Assembly (NCBI GenBank): GCA_028714875.1
Contig: JAQTLN010000004.1
Coordinates: forward strand, 1 to 64,000
DNA length: 64,000 nucleotides
Reading direction: 5' to 3'
Origin: Gallionellaceae bacterium
GTDB taxonomy: Bacteria; Pseudomonadota; Gammaproteobacteria; Burkholderiales; Thiobacillaceae
This document shows, in pieces, positions 8,401 through 15,417 of the stretch. The notes beneath the pieces were generated by a model, which saw nothing but the letters and a program-made list of their open reading frames with translations, had not been told where the DNA came from and ran no database searches. Made by a program: the position numbers and the translations under genes. How positions within the stretch are numbered: position 1 is the stretch's first letter; the number at the start of each line of letters is the position of its first letter.

Positions 8401-10951
8401 GCATGCCATGGGCAACACGCAAAGCGGCCGCATGCAAGCGCTGGGCGCCGCCACCCTGGCGCTGCAAGGAAGCAACCTGGCCAAACAGGCGGGCGACATC
8501 GGCAAAGCGCTCGAAGCGGGCAAAAGCCCACAGGAAGCCGCCAGTGTCGGCATCAGCATCAGCGTGGGCTCAAGCAGCAGCCAGAGCAACCAAAGCAGCC
8601 GCGCGGACAATGCGCGCGGCAGCACGGCCACGGCCGGCGGCAACCTCGGCCTCACCGCCACCGGCGCGGGCCAGGACAGCGACCTGACGGTGCAAGGCAG
8701 CACCCTCCAGGCCGTGGGCAACGCGCGGCTCAAAGCGGACGGCGCGATCAACCTGCTGGCAGCGCGGAACGACAGCAGCGAGCACAGCAGCGAAAGCGGC
8801 AAAAACGCCAGCGTCGGCGTAGCCATCCAGATTGGCGCCAACGGCACGGGCATCGGTTTCACGGCCAGCGCCGGCAAAGCCACCGGCGCGGGCGCGGGCA
8901 ACCGCACCACCTACAGCAACACCCACCTCAGCGCGGACCAGGTGAGCATCGACTCGGGTGGCGACACCACCCTCAAAGGCGCCACCGTCACGGGCAACAC
9001 GGTCACCGCCAACGTGGGCGGCAACCTGGCCGAAGAAAGCCTGCAAGACACCGCCAGTTACAACGCAAAGCACCAACAGATAGGCGGCTCAATCATGATT
9101 GGCGCGGGCGGCGGCGGCAGCCTCAGCGCCAGCCAAAGCAAGATCGCCAGCGACTACGCTGGCGTCACCGAGCAAACCGGCATTAAGGCGGGCGATGGTG
9201 GTTTCCAGATCGCGATGAAGGGCCACACTGCCCTCAAAGGTGCGGTCATCGCCAGCACGGACAAAGCGGTGGAGGAGGGCAGAAACAGCCTCACCACCGC
9301 CAGCCTCACCCTCAGCGACATCGACAACCGCGCCAGCTACAACGCCAACAGCGCGGGTGTGAGCCTAGGCAACGGCGGCCAACTCGGCGGCGGCGCCGGA
9401 TTAGGCAAGGACAGTGGCAATGCTGGCAGCACCACCCAAGCCGGCATCAGCGGCATTGCCGGCCACGCGGAAGTCCGAACCGGCGACGCCGAAACCGGCA
9501 TCGCCCCGATCTTCGATGCGGACAAAGTACAAAAGAACATCAACGCCCAGGTCGCCATTACGCAGGCGTTCGGGCAGCAGGCCAGCAAGGCGGTGGGGGA
9601 CTACGCCGAGACAAAGCTCAAGGAAGCGACAAATCTACGCGATGAAGCCAGTCTGGAGACCGACGCAGGGCGCGCTGTGCAGTTACGCCAAACTGCGCGG
9701 GAGATCGAAGCGAACTGGGGCGATCAGGGTGCGCTGCGCATTGCCGCGCACACCGTCATTGGCGGGCTGACGGGCGGCGCATCCGGCGCGGCGGGTGCGG
9801 CGGCGGGTACGCTGACCGCGCCGCTGGCGGCCAATGCGCTGGCCGGGGCGGGTGTCGATCCACGCCTGGCCAAGACCCTAACCGCCATTGCCGGTACCAC
9901 CGCCGGAGGAATCGTTGGCGGCGCTGCCGGGGCGGGAGCGGCCTTGAGCGAGGTGGCGAACAATTATCTGTACCACTACAAAGGTAAGATCATCGCCTAC
10001 GACAAGAATGACAACGACAAAATCATTGAACTCAGCGAGCGCGATTTACGCAAACTCGCAGCAGAAAACCCCGCACTACTCATGCAGATAATAGCGGGCA
10101 TAGGCAAGCAAGATGCGCCCATCCTCGTTCTTGACAGCTCGGCCGCACGAATGACGGACAGCCAGATCGTGGATCTCGACAACCCTGCAGACAGACATCG
10201 AATCGCCAAGGAGGCCGACATGGGCTACATCAACCTTACCGACGCGGGCACGCGCATCTATGTGCAAACGGGGATGGACAATACCCGCGCCTCTGCCGGA
10301 AAGAGCGCGCAGGCCCTGAGCGACCTGCTCAAGCAACCGGTCGGCTATATCAACAACGCAACCGAGGGCTTGGTGGGCGACGTGGGTGAATATTTGCCCA
10401 ATAGCCTGAGCAAGAAGGACGTGCTCAACGAATACACCTACCGTACGCTCGATGCCAAGGGGCCGACGCTGGTCGTCATGCACAGCGCGGGCAACGAAGA
10501 CACCCGCAAAGCCCTGCTCGCGGGGGCGCTGTACGGCCACCAGTACGGCAACTTGAGCTTTGTGTCGGCGGGCTCGCCCGTGGGGGTCGGCAGTTTGCAG
10601 CCGGCAGTCAGCCAGGCGGGCGCGCAGTTCCTTGGGCAGGTTAATGATTGGCGGGATCCGGTGACGCATCCGAAGCTGTGGGTTGCCGGCACGGCAACGC
10701 TGGCCGTCGGAGGGCTGGTGGCTGGGGTTGCCCTTGCCCCGGCGACCGGAGGGGGCTCGCTTTACGCCTATGGCAGCGCGCTAATTGGTGGTGGTATTGG
10801 TGGTGGTATTGGTGGTGGTATTGGTGGTGGGGCCTTGGTGGGATCAATCAAAACCTACCACCCCTTCGAGCGGTACATCGCCAAGCCGCAAGTGCAGAGC
10901 ATCATGTTCGACTGGCTCAAGGCAAATCCGTCTGCGCCAGTGCGCAGGTGA
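2450..10951 (+). CDS. FhaB/CdiA-like TpsA exoprotein with a C-terminal lipase-like domain
   Basis: 2833 residues. I start it at the ATG overlapping the acyltransferase stop, which gives the extended signal peptide of TPS exoproteins (MNKHRHRLIYSRARHMLMAVAE), then a hydrophobic core ending near PVQAQ. The TPS haemagglutination domain follows (NPAGITCDGCGFLNANR), then long filamentous repeats of the LDNRxG / GNxALNLS type to about residue 2300. A VENN-like junction reads EVANNYL near residue 2502. The last 330 or so residues look like an alpha/beta-hydrolase: nucleophile elbow VMHSAG (Ser2679), SFVSAGSPVG, an acid in VNDWRDP (Asp2733 or Asp2736), and His2804 in KTYHPFERYI. Between acid and His is a hydrophobic glycine-rich stretch with GGGI repeats. 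I infer a membrane-acting phospholipase/esterase effector, either contact-dependent or secreted. No intact immunity-type ORF follows. A longer upstream reading frame overlaps tpsB and is not credible. Confidence 0.9.
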   Translation: MNKHRHRLIYSRARHMLMAVAETTAAQGKAAGSSHAPSDPPARCAAPHPFTLRRTLSLALGVLAWLPVQAQLVPDAAAPGNQRATLLNAGNGVPLVNIQTPGAGGVSRNAWSQFDIQTQGAILNNARSNVQTQLGGWVQGNPWLATGSARVILNEVHSDNPSLLKGPVEIAGDRAQFIIANPAGITCDGCGFLNANRATLTTGTPVLNGGNLDGYLVQRGTLTIEGAGLDARQADYTDLIARAVQVNAGIWAYQLKVTAGANRVDAEHTSAAPILGTGAAPTYALDVAQLGGMYANKITLIGTETGVGVRNAGQIGAGVGEIVISADGHLQNSGRITAGSHLRIETGGGIQNSGTAYAQGDAHLGTQGDIDNSGILAAQGDATFTAGGGNSRIAGSAGSILGAGIQSDGSLGTSGTLSLDATQTIAAQGQNLSGGDQTLTARNIDLTGGQTSAQNLTLQASAGDIDTSGATLAIQQILTARASQTLRTDNAAISAHQINAGAHDLSNVHGEILQLGVGDLTLNLAGALDNRQGRIAGNSRNLDLSVHSLDNRDGKLEHAGGGRFTVNASTLLDNAGGLIAGNGALNLSVGELLNQGGNVQAGDLLISASGAIDNRARNGLAGKLAASGNTTLTADSLNNSQGQISAGLALDLSTAHALDNRQGLLAANQQVNLSGGRIDNRGGRIGSVQSRAVITAGDSLDNAAGRIEAAQSLEITALGLVNRDGVINGGSLKVNSREQALDNTRGQLMATGAADSGTLTLQSGALDNEAGLIQAQGALTIDTHGQTLSNTHSGNQGGILGQSRVTLTSGALDNRAGTLGGNGALTIDGSAIDNSQSGNIAGAAQLTINGATLDNRGGQIQALGEVGINLAGSLDNSASLIRSGSTLTVSANSIVNRDSAGLEGHSVRLSADQIDNQSGAILADDVLTLSSGGSLDNILGLISSGGTLTLQDPGAQKTLDILNTGGTLIAGQQLAIDAAGLTGDGNLLSLGGLAIRLTQNYTHSGRLQADGDAHLETAGSLVNQATLLAGAALHLKAASLDNQAGGQIIGKQVTLTATASHTLTNRGLINGQDVAIETPTLNNLGTGRLYGDHLAIAATTLNNEAETVDGQTQAPVIAARQRLDLGAETITNREHALIFSGGDLVLGAGLDADHHASGQAATLTNASATIEAQGELALNARQIDNSNEHFSTTVQDLGSEALVEYQGSGSPNRYRAGTPGVYVYNDESDHLHTPEGDHENWLVYDYTRATTETRVQSSDPAQILSGGAMRLSADRLLNDKSRIIAGGTLSATLGNLTNSEATGERTTTDNGSVTNYWRIHNKGRDSTGSSSTAYTPATTIQAITLTPTVYQQNTAPNGSGTQIAPLTPGNPTPSPGHAQSASVTIDQRPTPTPITQVAALGGNTAGVIRSGGIDTRVPNNRLYSPSPNPNAGYLIETDPEFANYRQWLSSDALLQALALDPATTQKRLGDGYYEQKLIREQVAQLTGRRYLAGYTTDETQYQALMDNATSYARQVKLTPGIALSAGQMAALTSDLVWLVEQDIHLPDGRTTRALVPQLYVRVQDGDLQASGALIAADSINLDLTETLSNSGTIAGRNVVSLTADTLKNLGGRLSGNDVALTARTDLTHQGGIIEGMNSLTLSAGRDLQAAGTVRTQSNSQGSRTNLGRLATLYGGAGGLQLLAGRDLDLNALQATSAGGAQITAGRDLRLGTVSESSSQALAWNANNDRNDRASQEIGTTLNTTGSLTLQAGNNLSARAATATSGGTLTAGAGNDLTLQAGQSSQTVDEAHQRTSKGFLSKKTTTTRDTLEQTTAQATTFSGQTVDLQAGHDLKITGGNAVSNHGTTLKAGHDLTLEAATDTTVESHFKAEKKTGLFGSGGIGITIGTRQQSSDSQATQTTAAAGTVGSTQGNIAIQAGKAYTQTGSDLLAPQGDIGVNAQRIDIIEARETRQSRTETKFKQSGLTLALTSPVITALQGVNQTVHAMGNTQSGRMQALGAATLALQGSNLAKQAGDIGKALEAGKSPQEAASVGISISVGSSSSQSNQSSRADNARGSTATAGGNLGLTATGAGQDSDLTVQGSTLQAVGNARLKADGAINLLAARNDSSEHSSESGKNASVGVAIQIGANGTGIGFTASAGKATGAGAGNRTTYSNTHLSADQVSIDSGGDTTLKGATVTGNTVTANVGGNLAEESLQDTASYNAKHQQIGGSIMIGAGGGGSLSASQSKIASDYAGVTEQTGIKAGDGGFQIAMKGHTALKGAVIASTDKAVEEGRNSLTTASLTLSDIDNRASYNANSAGVSLGNGGQLGGGAGLGKDSGNAGSTTQAGISGIAGHAEVRTGDAETGIAPIFDADKVQKNINAQVAITQAFGQQASKAVGDYAETKLKEATNLRDEASLETDAGRAVQLRQTAREIEANWGDQGALRIAAHTVIGGLTGGASGAAGAAAGTLTAPLAANALAGAGVDPRLAKTLTAIAGTTAGGIVGGAAGAGAALSEVANNYLYHYKGKIIAYDKNDNDKIIELSERDLRKLAAENPALLMQIIAGIGKQDAPILVLDSSAARMTDSQIVDLDNPADRHRIAKEADMGYINLTDAGTRIYVQTGMDNTRASAGKSAQALSDLLKQPVGYINNATEGLVGDVGEYLPNSLSKKDVLNEYTYRTLDAKGPTLVVMHSAGNEDTRKALLAGALYGHQYGNLSFVSAGSPVGVGSLQPAVSQAGAQFLGQVNDWRDPVTHPKLWVAGTATLAVGGLVAGVALAPATGGGSLYAYGSALIGGGIGGGIGGGIGGGALVGSIKTYHPFERYIAKPQVQSIMFDWLKANPSAPVRR
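10784..10831 (+). repeat. Four 12-bp in-frame tandem repeats in the exoprotein toxin region
   Basis: ATT GGT GGT GGT is repeated three times, followed by a fourth unit ending GGG, encoding I-GGG units. The GGT-rich codon use contrasts with the GGC-rich surroundings. It encodes a glycine-zipper-like segment between the candidate catalytic Asp and His. Unit gain or loss would change length without a frameshift. Confidence 0.85.
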
Positions 10952-10997
10952 CACGCAATGAGTAAGACGGGGAAACGGCGACGGGGAAACGGGGACA

Positions 10998-11639
10998 GTG
11001 CGGCTTGGCAATGCCGCGAACTTTAGTGGGTGGGACTCCCACCTGGGTAAACGTTAGCCACGAGCCCAGTATCCAGCCTTGCTGCTCGTCTGGTAACAGG
11101 CGGGTGGATGCGTAGGCAGGAAAGCCGGCGAGGTACAAGGGTAACGGGTGAAGCCGACCTTGAAGGTGTAGAGCCCCGAAAAATTCAGACGGAGAGTGCC
11201 GACGGGATTGTCCCTCCGGCAGGCAACAACCCACGCGGCGCCAAGGCGAGCCGCGCGGGTACTCCCCGGGGTCCGAGGCCGTGTCGAGCCTGACATAGCG
11301 GGTACGTGGTAACCAAGGAGATCCGAACGCCGGTCCGCGCAAGTGGGCACCCGTGAACAAGTGTCAAAAGCGAGGACACGGGCGGTGGCGCTCGGAAGTC
11401 GGAGCCGCCCATAGTAGCCGTGAAGCCTGGTAATGCGGGTGGAGCCAAGGGGTGGCGGTTTGAGGCAACGCAAAAGGGAAACACGGCCCTACACCGAGAG
11501 GACTCTGCCCGTGAGCACAAGACTTGAGCGTTTCACACACAAGGCGCGTAGCGAACCGCACACGCGGTTCAACGCCCTGATGGGAATGTTGTTCGACCCC
11601 GACGGGCTACGCGACAGCTTCGAGCGCCAGCGGGCGTAG
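10998..11639 (+). mobile_element. Truncated group II intron (5' ribozyme part and start of its RT ORF)
   Basis: The sequence opens with GTGCG at 10998, the usual 5' end of bacterial group II introns. About 510 nt of structured, non-coding, GC-rich sequence follow, then the beginning of an intron-encoded protein. The rest of the RT/maturase and the 3' ribozyme domains are missing. The copy stops where a palindromic element begins near 11634, so it cannot splice or move on its own. It sits 46 bp after the exoprotein stop, where an immunity gene would be expected. Confidence 0.75.
11511..11639 (+). pseudogene. ltrA: N-terminal fragment of a group II intron reverse transcriptase/maturase
   Basis: A GTG start and 42 codons (MSTRLERFTHKARSEPHTRF...) resemble the opening of LtrA-type intron-encoded proteins, which share the pattern RL..F..KAR..P...F..L....D...L...F. 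The frame is cut at a TAG that belongs to the left arm of the adjacent palindromic element. No RT active site (YADD) is present, so this is a dead fragment. Confidence 0.7.
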
Positions 11640-11811
11640 CCCGGATGCAGCCCGCCCCGCCGACCGTTGAATTCGCGCCGACCGCACGCGGGCGGAATCC
11701 GGGGAGGTTGGGGCACACAACGCGCGAGCCACGCGCCATTTCCCCCGGATTCCGCCCGGAAACGCTCGCGGCACTGCCCTCGGCATCGGGCGGGCTGCAT
11801 CCAGGCTACGC
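11634..11811. mobile_element. MITE-like 178-bp palindromic element with nested inverted repeats
   Basis: The outer 24-bp inverted ends (11634-11657 and 11788-11811) differ at one position. Inside them a second perfect 15-bp inverted repeat (11690-11704 and 11743-11757) is built on the same GGATxC core. There is no ORF of its own. The left end abuts the truncated intron ORF and the right end abuts exoprotein-derived sequence, so it marks both breakpoints. It resembles the GTAGCCCGGAT REP/MITE-type repeats of proteobacteria. Confidence 0.65.
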
Positions 11812-12275
11812 CCTCGACAACCGCCGGGGGTACATTGCCAGCAACAGCCGCAATCTCAGCTTCACGGCCGCCAGCCTCGACAACAGTGGCGGCCTGATCG
11901 CCGGCAACGGCGCGCTCAACCTCAGCGTGGGCGAACTCCTCAACCAAGGCGGCAACGTACAAGCCGGCGACCAGGCCGCATTCCGCCACCTGATTGAATC
12001 GGTCAAGATTGAGCCTTTGCAACCGTGAACATGAGCGCCCCGACGGCCGCACCACCCGCGCCCTCGTCCCGCAACTCTACGTTCGTGTCCAGGACGGCGA
12101 CCTGCAAGCCAGCGGCGCCCTCATCGCCGCTGACAGCCTCAACCTCGACCTCACGGAAACCCTCAGCAACAGCGGCACCATCGCCGGGAGCGACCTTGCC
12201 TCAACGCCCTCCAAGCCACCAGCTCTGGCGATGCCTATCAATATCAGCGTGGGCTCAAGCAGCCAGAGCAAACCA
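11812..12275 (+). pseudogene. Collapsed remnant of a second FhaB/CdiA-like gene
   Basis: Several blocks repeat the resident exoprotein gene in the same order. 11888-11972 is essentially identical to about 4175-4258. 12033-12186 matches about 7085-7238 with a handful of differences. About 12190-12226 resembles 7505-7540, and about 12238-12272 resembles 8546-8590. The blocks are separated by large deletions and not all share one frame, so no product is expected. 11974-12030 has unrelated sequence that I cannot place. Conserved order points to deletion within a duplicate copy rather than random shuffling. Confidence 0.75.
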
Positions 12276-12377
12276 CACTCACCGCCGCATGACACGCCCA
12301 TAGCCTCCGCCAGGTTGCGAGCAGTCCCCAAGCCGTGACACTCTCCAGCCCGTCACTGGCAACCTGGAATTTCTACC

Positions 12378-14045
12378 TTGCTCAACCTCATTCTCTGCTG
12401 GCACTTTCATCAGCCTGATTACCGTGATGCCGACGGGCGTTACCAACTGCCCTGGACTTATCTTCATACGGTCAAGGATTACGCCGATATGGCGGCGCAT
12501 CTGGAAGATGCGCCCAACATGTGTTGCGTGGTCAATTTTGTGCCCACCCTGGTGGAGCAGATCGACGACTACGCCGCGCAGTTCGCCAGTGGCGAGTTGC
12601 GCGATCCCTTGCTCGGGCACTTGATCGCGCCTGATCTGGCCGCGCTGGATCTGCCCGCTCGGCGGTTATTGATCGATCAGTGTTTCAAGCTCAACCATGC
12701 CACCATGCTGGAGCCTTTCCCGGCCTATCAGCGGCTCTATACCTTGTGGAAGACCGTGGACGAGTGTGGCGACGCGGGGTTGAACTATCTTTCCGGGCAG
12801 TATCTGGCCGACCTGGTGACCTGGTATCACCTGGCTTGGACCGGCGAGACCGTGCGCCGCGCGCACCCCGTGTTGCTCGAACTCATGGAGCGTGGCGAAG
12901 GGTTTACGTTGGCGGATCGGCGTGCCGTGTTCGGTCTCTACGGTGGCATTGTCTCCAATCTCATCCCGCGCTATCGCTACCTGGCGGAGCGCGGCCAGAT
13001 CGAGTTGTCCAGCACGCCGCACAGCCATCCCATTCTGCCGCTTCTGCTCGATTTCAAGGCCGCCCGCGACGCTCGTCCGGATCTGCCTTTGCCCGAGTGT
13101 CCCGCCTACCCGGACGGCGAAGCGCGCGCGATAGCGCATGTGGAGGCGGCCATGGCCAGCCACCGCGCACACTTCGGGCAGCCGCCCGCGGGTTTCTGGC
13201 CCGCCGAAGGGGGGGTATCCGAGGCCACCATCAAGCTGTTTTCCCAGGCCGGCGTGAAGTGGACCGCCAGTGGCGAGGGGGTGTTGCGCCATAGCCTGGT
13301 GAAGGCTGGACGCGGCCTGGAGCACAAGCCGGCCTGGATTACCACGCCTTACCGCCTGGCCGGCAGCGATACGGCGCTGTTCTTCCGCGACGATCATCTC
13401 TCCGACCTGATCGGCTTCGAGTACAAGGGCTGGCACGGCGCCGACGCCGTGCGCCATCTGTTGCACGCCCTCGATGAACTGCGACGCCACGCGCCCGGCC
13501 CCAAACCCGTCGCCAGCATCATTCTGGATGGCGAAAATGCCTGGGAGTATTTCCCCTACAACGGTTTCTATTTCCTTTCCGAGTTGTTCGCGGAGTTGTC
13601 CAAGCACGGTTCCATCCGCCCAACCACGTTCAGCGAATATCTGGAAATGAATCCGGATTCGCCACAGGAATTGCCGCAACTTGCCGCTGGTAGCTGGGTT
13701 TACGGCGACTTCACCACCTGGATGGGCGACCCCGCCAAGAATCGTGGTTGGGATTGGTTGTGCGCGGCCAAGCTGGCTTTCGACGCCGTCGTGGAGATGC
13801 TGCCCGAGGACGAGGCGGAGGCCGCCGAGGTTTTGCTGAAATCCTGCGAGAGTTCGGACTGGTTCTGGTGGTTTGGCGACTACAACCCGGCCGATGCGGT
13901 CGAGAGTTTCGATCGCGTCTACCGGCAGAAGCTCAAGCGTCTCTACCAGACCCTGCGGATTCCCGCGCCCGAGTATCTGGACGCGCCCTTGTGCCAGGGC
14001 GGCGGCGCCAGCGAAGCGGGTGGTGTGATGCGGCGGGGGGGGTGA
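12378..14045 (+). CDS. Glycoside hydrolase family 57 alpha-glucan enzyme
   Basis: 555 residues from a TTG start with GGA about 9 nt upstream. GH57 landmarks are present: HFHQPDY in the first ten residues or so, WPAEGGVSE around Glu277 (candidate nucleophile) and ILDGENAWE around Asp384 (candidate acid/base). GH57 members act as alpha-amylase, amylopullulanase, 4-alpha-glucanotransferase or branching enzyme, so the exact reaction cannot be fixed from sequence alone. There is no signal peptide, which suggests a cytoplasmic role in glycogen or malto-oligosaccharide turnover. It stands alone, followed 35 bp later by dtd on the same strand. Confidence 0.88.
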   Translation: MLNLILCWHFHQPDYRDADGRYQLPWTYLHTVKDYADMAAHLEDAPNMCCVVNFVPTLVEQIDDYAAQFASGELRDPLLGHLIAPDLAALDLPARRLLIDQCFKLNHATMLEPFPAYQRLYTLWKTVDECGDAGLNYLSGQYLADLVTWYHLAWTGETVRRAHPVLLELMERGEGFTLADRRAVFGLYGGIVSNLIPRYRYLAERGQIELSSTPHSHPILPLLLDFKAARDARPDLPLPECPAYPDGEARAIAHVEAAMASHRAHFGQPPAGFWPAEGGVSEATIKLFSQAGVKWTASGEGVLRHSLVKAGRGLEHKPAWITTPYRLAGSDTALFFRDDHLSDLIGFEYKGWHGADAVRHLLHALDELRRHAPGPKPVASIILDGENAWEYFPYNGFYFLSELFAELSKHGSIRPTTFSEYLEMNPDSPQELPQLAAGSWVYGDFTTWMGDPAKNRGWDWLCAAKLAFDAVVEMLPEDEAEAAEVLLKSCESSDWFWWFGDYNPADAVESFDRVYRQKLKRLYQTLRIPAPEYLDAPLCQGGGASEAGGVMRRGG

Positions 14046-14080
14046 TAACGCCGTCCGTCGTGATGCCGAGGTAGTCGCGG

Positions 14081-14521
14081 ATGATCGGCCTGTTGCAAAG
14101 AGTGAGCCACGCCAGTGTGATGGTGGCGGGCCGCGAGATTGGGCGCATCGGTCCCGGCCTGCTGGTGCTGGTGGGGGTGGAAAAAGGCGATGGCGAGGCG
14201 CGGGCGGAGCGTTTGCTGACGCGCCTGCTCGGTTACCGGGTTTTCGCCGATGCGGAAGGGCGGATGAACCGCAGCCTTGCGGAGAGCGGCGGCGGCCTGC
14301 TTTTGGTGTCCCAGTTCACCCTGGTGGCGGACACCAACAAGGGGACGCGCGCCAGTTTTTCCTCGGCGGCGTCTCCTGAAGAAGGGCGGCGTTTGTTCGA
14401 CTATTTGGTGCAACACGCACGGGCCCGGCATGCGGAGGTGGCGACCGGCGAGTACGGCGCCCACATGGAAGTAGCCCTGGTCAACGATGGGCCGGTGACA
14501 TTCTGGTTGGAGGCACGGTAG
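14081..14521 (+). CDS. dtd: D-aminoacyl-tRNA deacylase
   Basis: A 146-residue protein that removes D-amino acids mischarged on tRNA, in the cytoplasm. It shows the DTD signatures SQFTL (around residue 85) and the C-terminal NDGPVTF, matching the NxGP(V/M)T active-site motif, with the start [13 protein letters not shown] typical of the family. Full length for DTD (about 145). It probably shares a transcript with the GH57 gene. Its TAG stop lies inside the left arm of a 21-bp palindrome shared with the convergent prepilin gene. Confidence 0.95.
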   Translation: MIGLLQRVSHASVMVAGREIGRIGPGLLVLVGVEKGDGEARAERLLTRLLGYRVFADAEGRMNRSLAESGGGLLLVSQFTLVADTNKGTRASFSSAASPEEGRRLFDYLVQHARARHAEVATGEYGAHMEVALVNDGPVTFWLEAR

Positions 14522-14575
14522 GAGCGGGCTTGCCCGCGACCGGCACGGTTGCATCGCGGGCAAGCCCGCTCCTAC
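14518..14575. repeat. Perfect 21-bp palindromic repeat between convergent genes
   Basis: Arms at 14518-14538 and 14555-14575 are exact complements with a 16-nt loop, of the GTAGGAGCGGGCTTGCCCGC type well known in pseudomonads and relatives. Each arm carries a TAG that is the actual stop codon of the gene entering it: dtd on plus at 14519-14521 and the prepilin gene on minus at 14572-14574. It is likely to act as a bidirectional terminator or mRNA stabiliser. Confidence 0.85.
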
Positions 14576-15417
14576 GGCGCGGCGCAGGCGCTGGCTGGGT
14601 CGCACAGGCGGCCGAGTAGCCAGGCGGGAGAGATCCAGGTAACGAGGTCGTCGAATTCGCCTTCGGCACGATCGGCGGCGGTAGGGGGGTGCATCACGAA
14701 ACGTGGGGTTCCATCTACGTTGGTGAGTTCGTCCGCGGAGACCGGGGCCAGGTTGGTTTTACCCAGGGCATTGTGCGCGCCGAAGCCGTTGCGGCCGTGC
14801 GAGAGGACGGCGGCAACGGTGGCCAAAGGCTGGGCGCAGGTATTTTCCTGACAGATGCTGACCTGGGTCGCGGGCACGGGGTTGTGGACGATGCCGTGGT
14901 TGGCGTCGGCATAGTCAGGCGAGACGGCATAGCCCAGGCGGTTGCCCCAGGCATCGACCTCGGCCACGCCCAGGGTATGCCAGGGCAGGTTGCCGACTAC
15001 CGTGGCGCAGCGTCCATCGGTCAGGCGGTCTTCCTCGCCGTCTCCGGCGCCGCCGCCATTGAATCGATCCGGACAGGGCAGATAGGGCTTGCCGGTGTTG
15101 TCGCGGTGGCTCAGGGCGTATCCGGCCAGGGCGGTGCGGGCGCTGTCCAGGGCATGCCGGGTATCGCTGTTCTGGCGTTCGGCAATCTGCTGGCTGAGTG
15201 GGGTGAGCATGCCGCCCAGGAGCAGGGTGATGACGAACAGGACGATGGCCAGTTCGACCAGGGTGAAACCCTTTGTGCGGAAGGCGCGTGGCGACTCTTG
15301 ACGCGCCCCTCGCCCGTGGGCGGGATAAGCAGCGACTTGGCCGCCGTTTTTGGGCAGCCTAGTCGATTGCTTAGTAGCCCCATCAGAGGGGCTGGGGGTG
15401 CGGGCCTTACTGGCCAT
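14572..15417 (-). CDS. Prepilin-like protein with N-terminal methylation motif
   Basis: 281 residues with the class III signal KGFTLVELAIVLFVITLLLGG, cleaved after Gly by a PilD-type peptidase. The mature part would be about 230 residues with several Cys (about 180-190 and near the C-terminus) that could form a disulfide. The leader before the cleavage site is 48 residues, far longer than usual. No other in-frame start exists, and the ATG overlaps the end of the PilO-like gene (15407-15417), so the start is probably real. The leader DNA contains short palindromes resembling local repeats. The gene is last in the pilus/T2SS-like operon, so it is likely the structural or minor pilin. Confidence 0.85.
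   Translation of the reverse strand: MASKARTPSPSDGATKQSTRLPKNGGQVAAYPAHGRGARQESPRAFRTKGFTLVELAIVLFVITLLLGGMLTPLSQQIAERQNSDTRHALDSARTALAGYALSHRDNTGKPYLPCPDRFNGGGAGDGEEDRLTDGRCATVVGNLPWHTLGVAEVDAWGNRLGYAVSPDYADANHGIVHNPVPATQVSICQENTCAQPLATVAAVLSHGRNGFGAHNALGKTNLAPVSADELTNVDGTPRFVMHPPTAADRAEGEFDDLVTWISPAWLLGRLCDPASACAAP

Noticed and set aside
2438-8467. Two very long minus-strand reading frames (about 920 and 1077 codons) under the exoprotein gene
   Set aside because: They are Val/Ala/Gly-rich shadows created by the GC-rich, repetitive codons of the plus-strand exoprotein; no ribosome sites or recognisable domains.
11645-12028. 127-codon ORF as an immunity gene for the exoprotein
   Set aside because: It runs through the MITE-like element and copied exoprotein filament sequence; not an independent gene.
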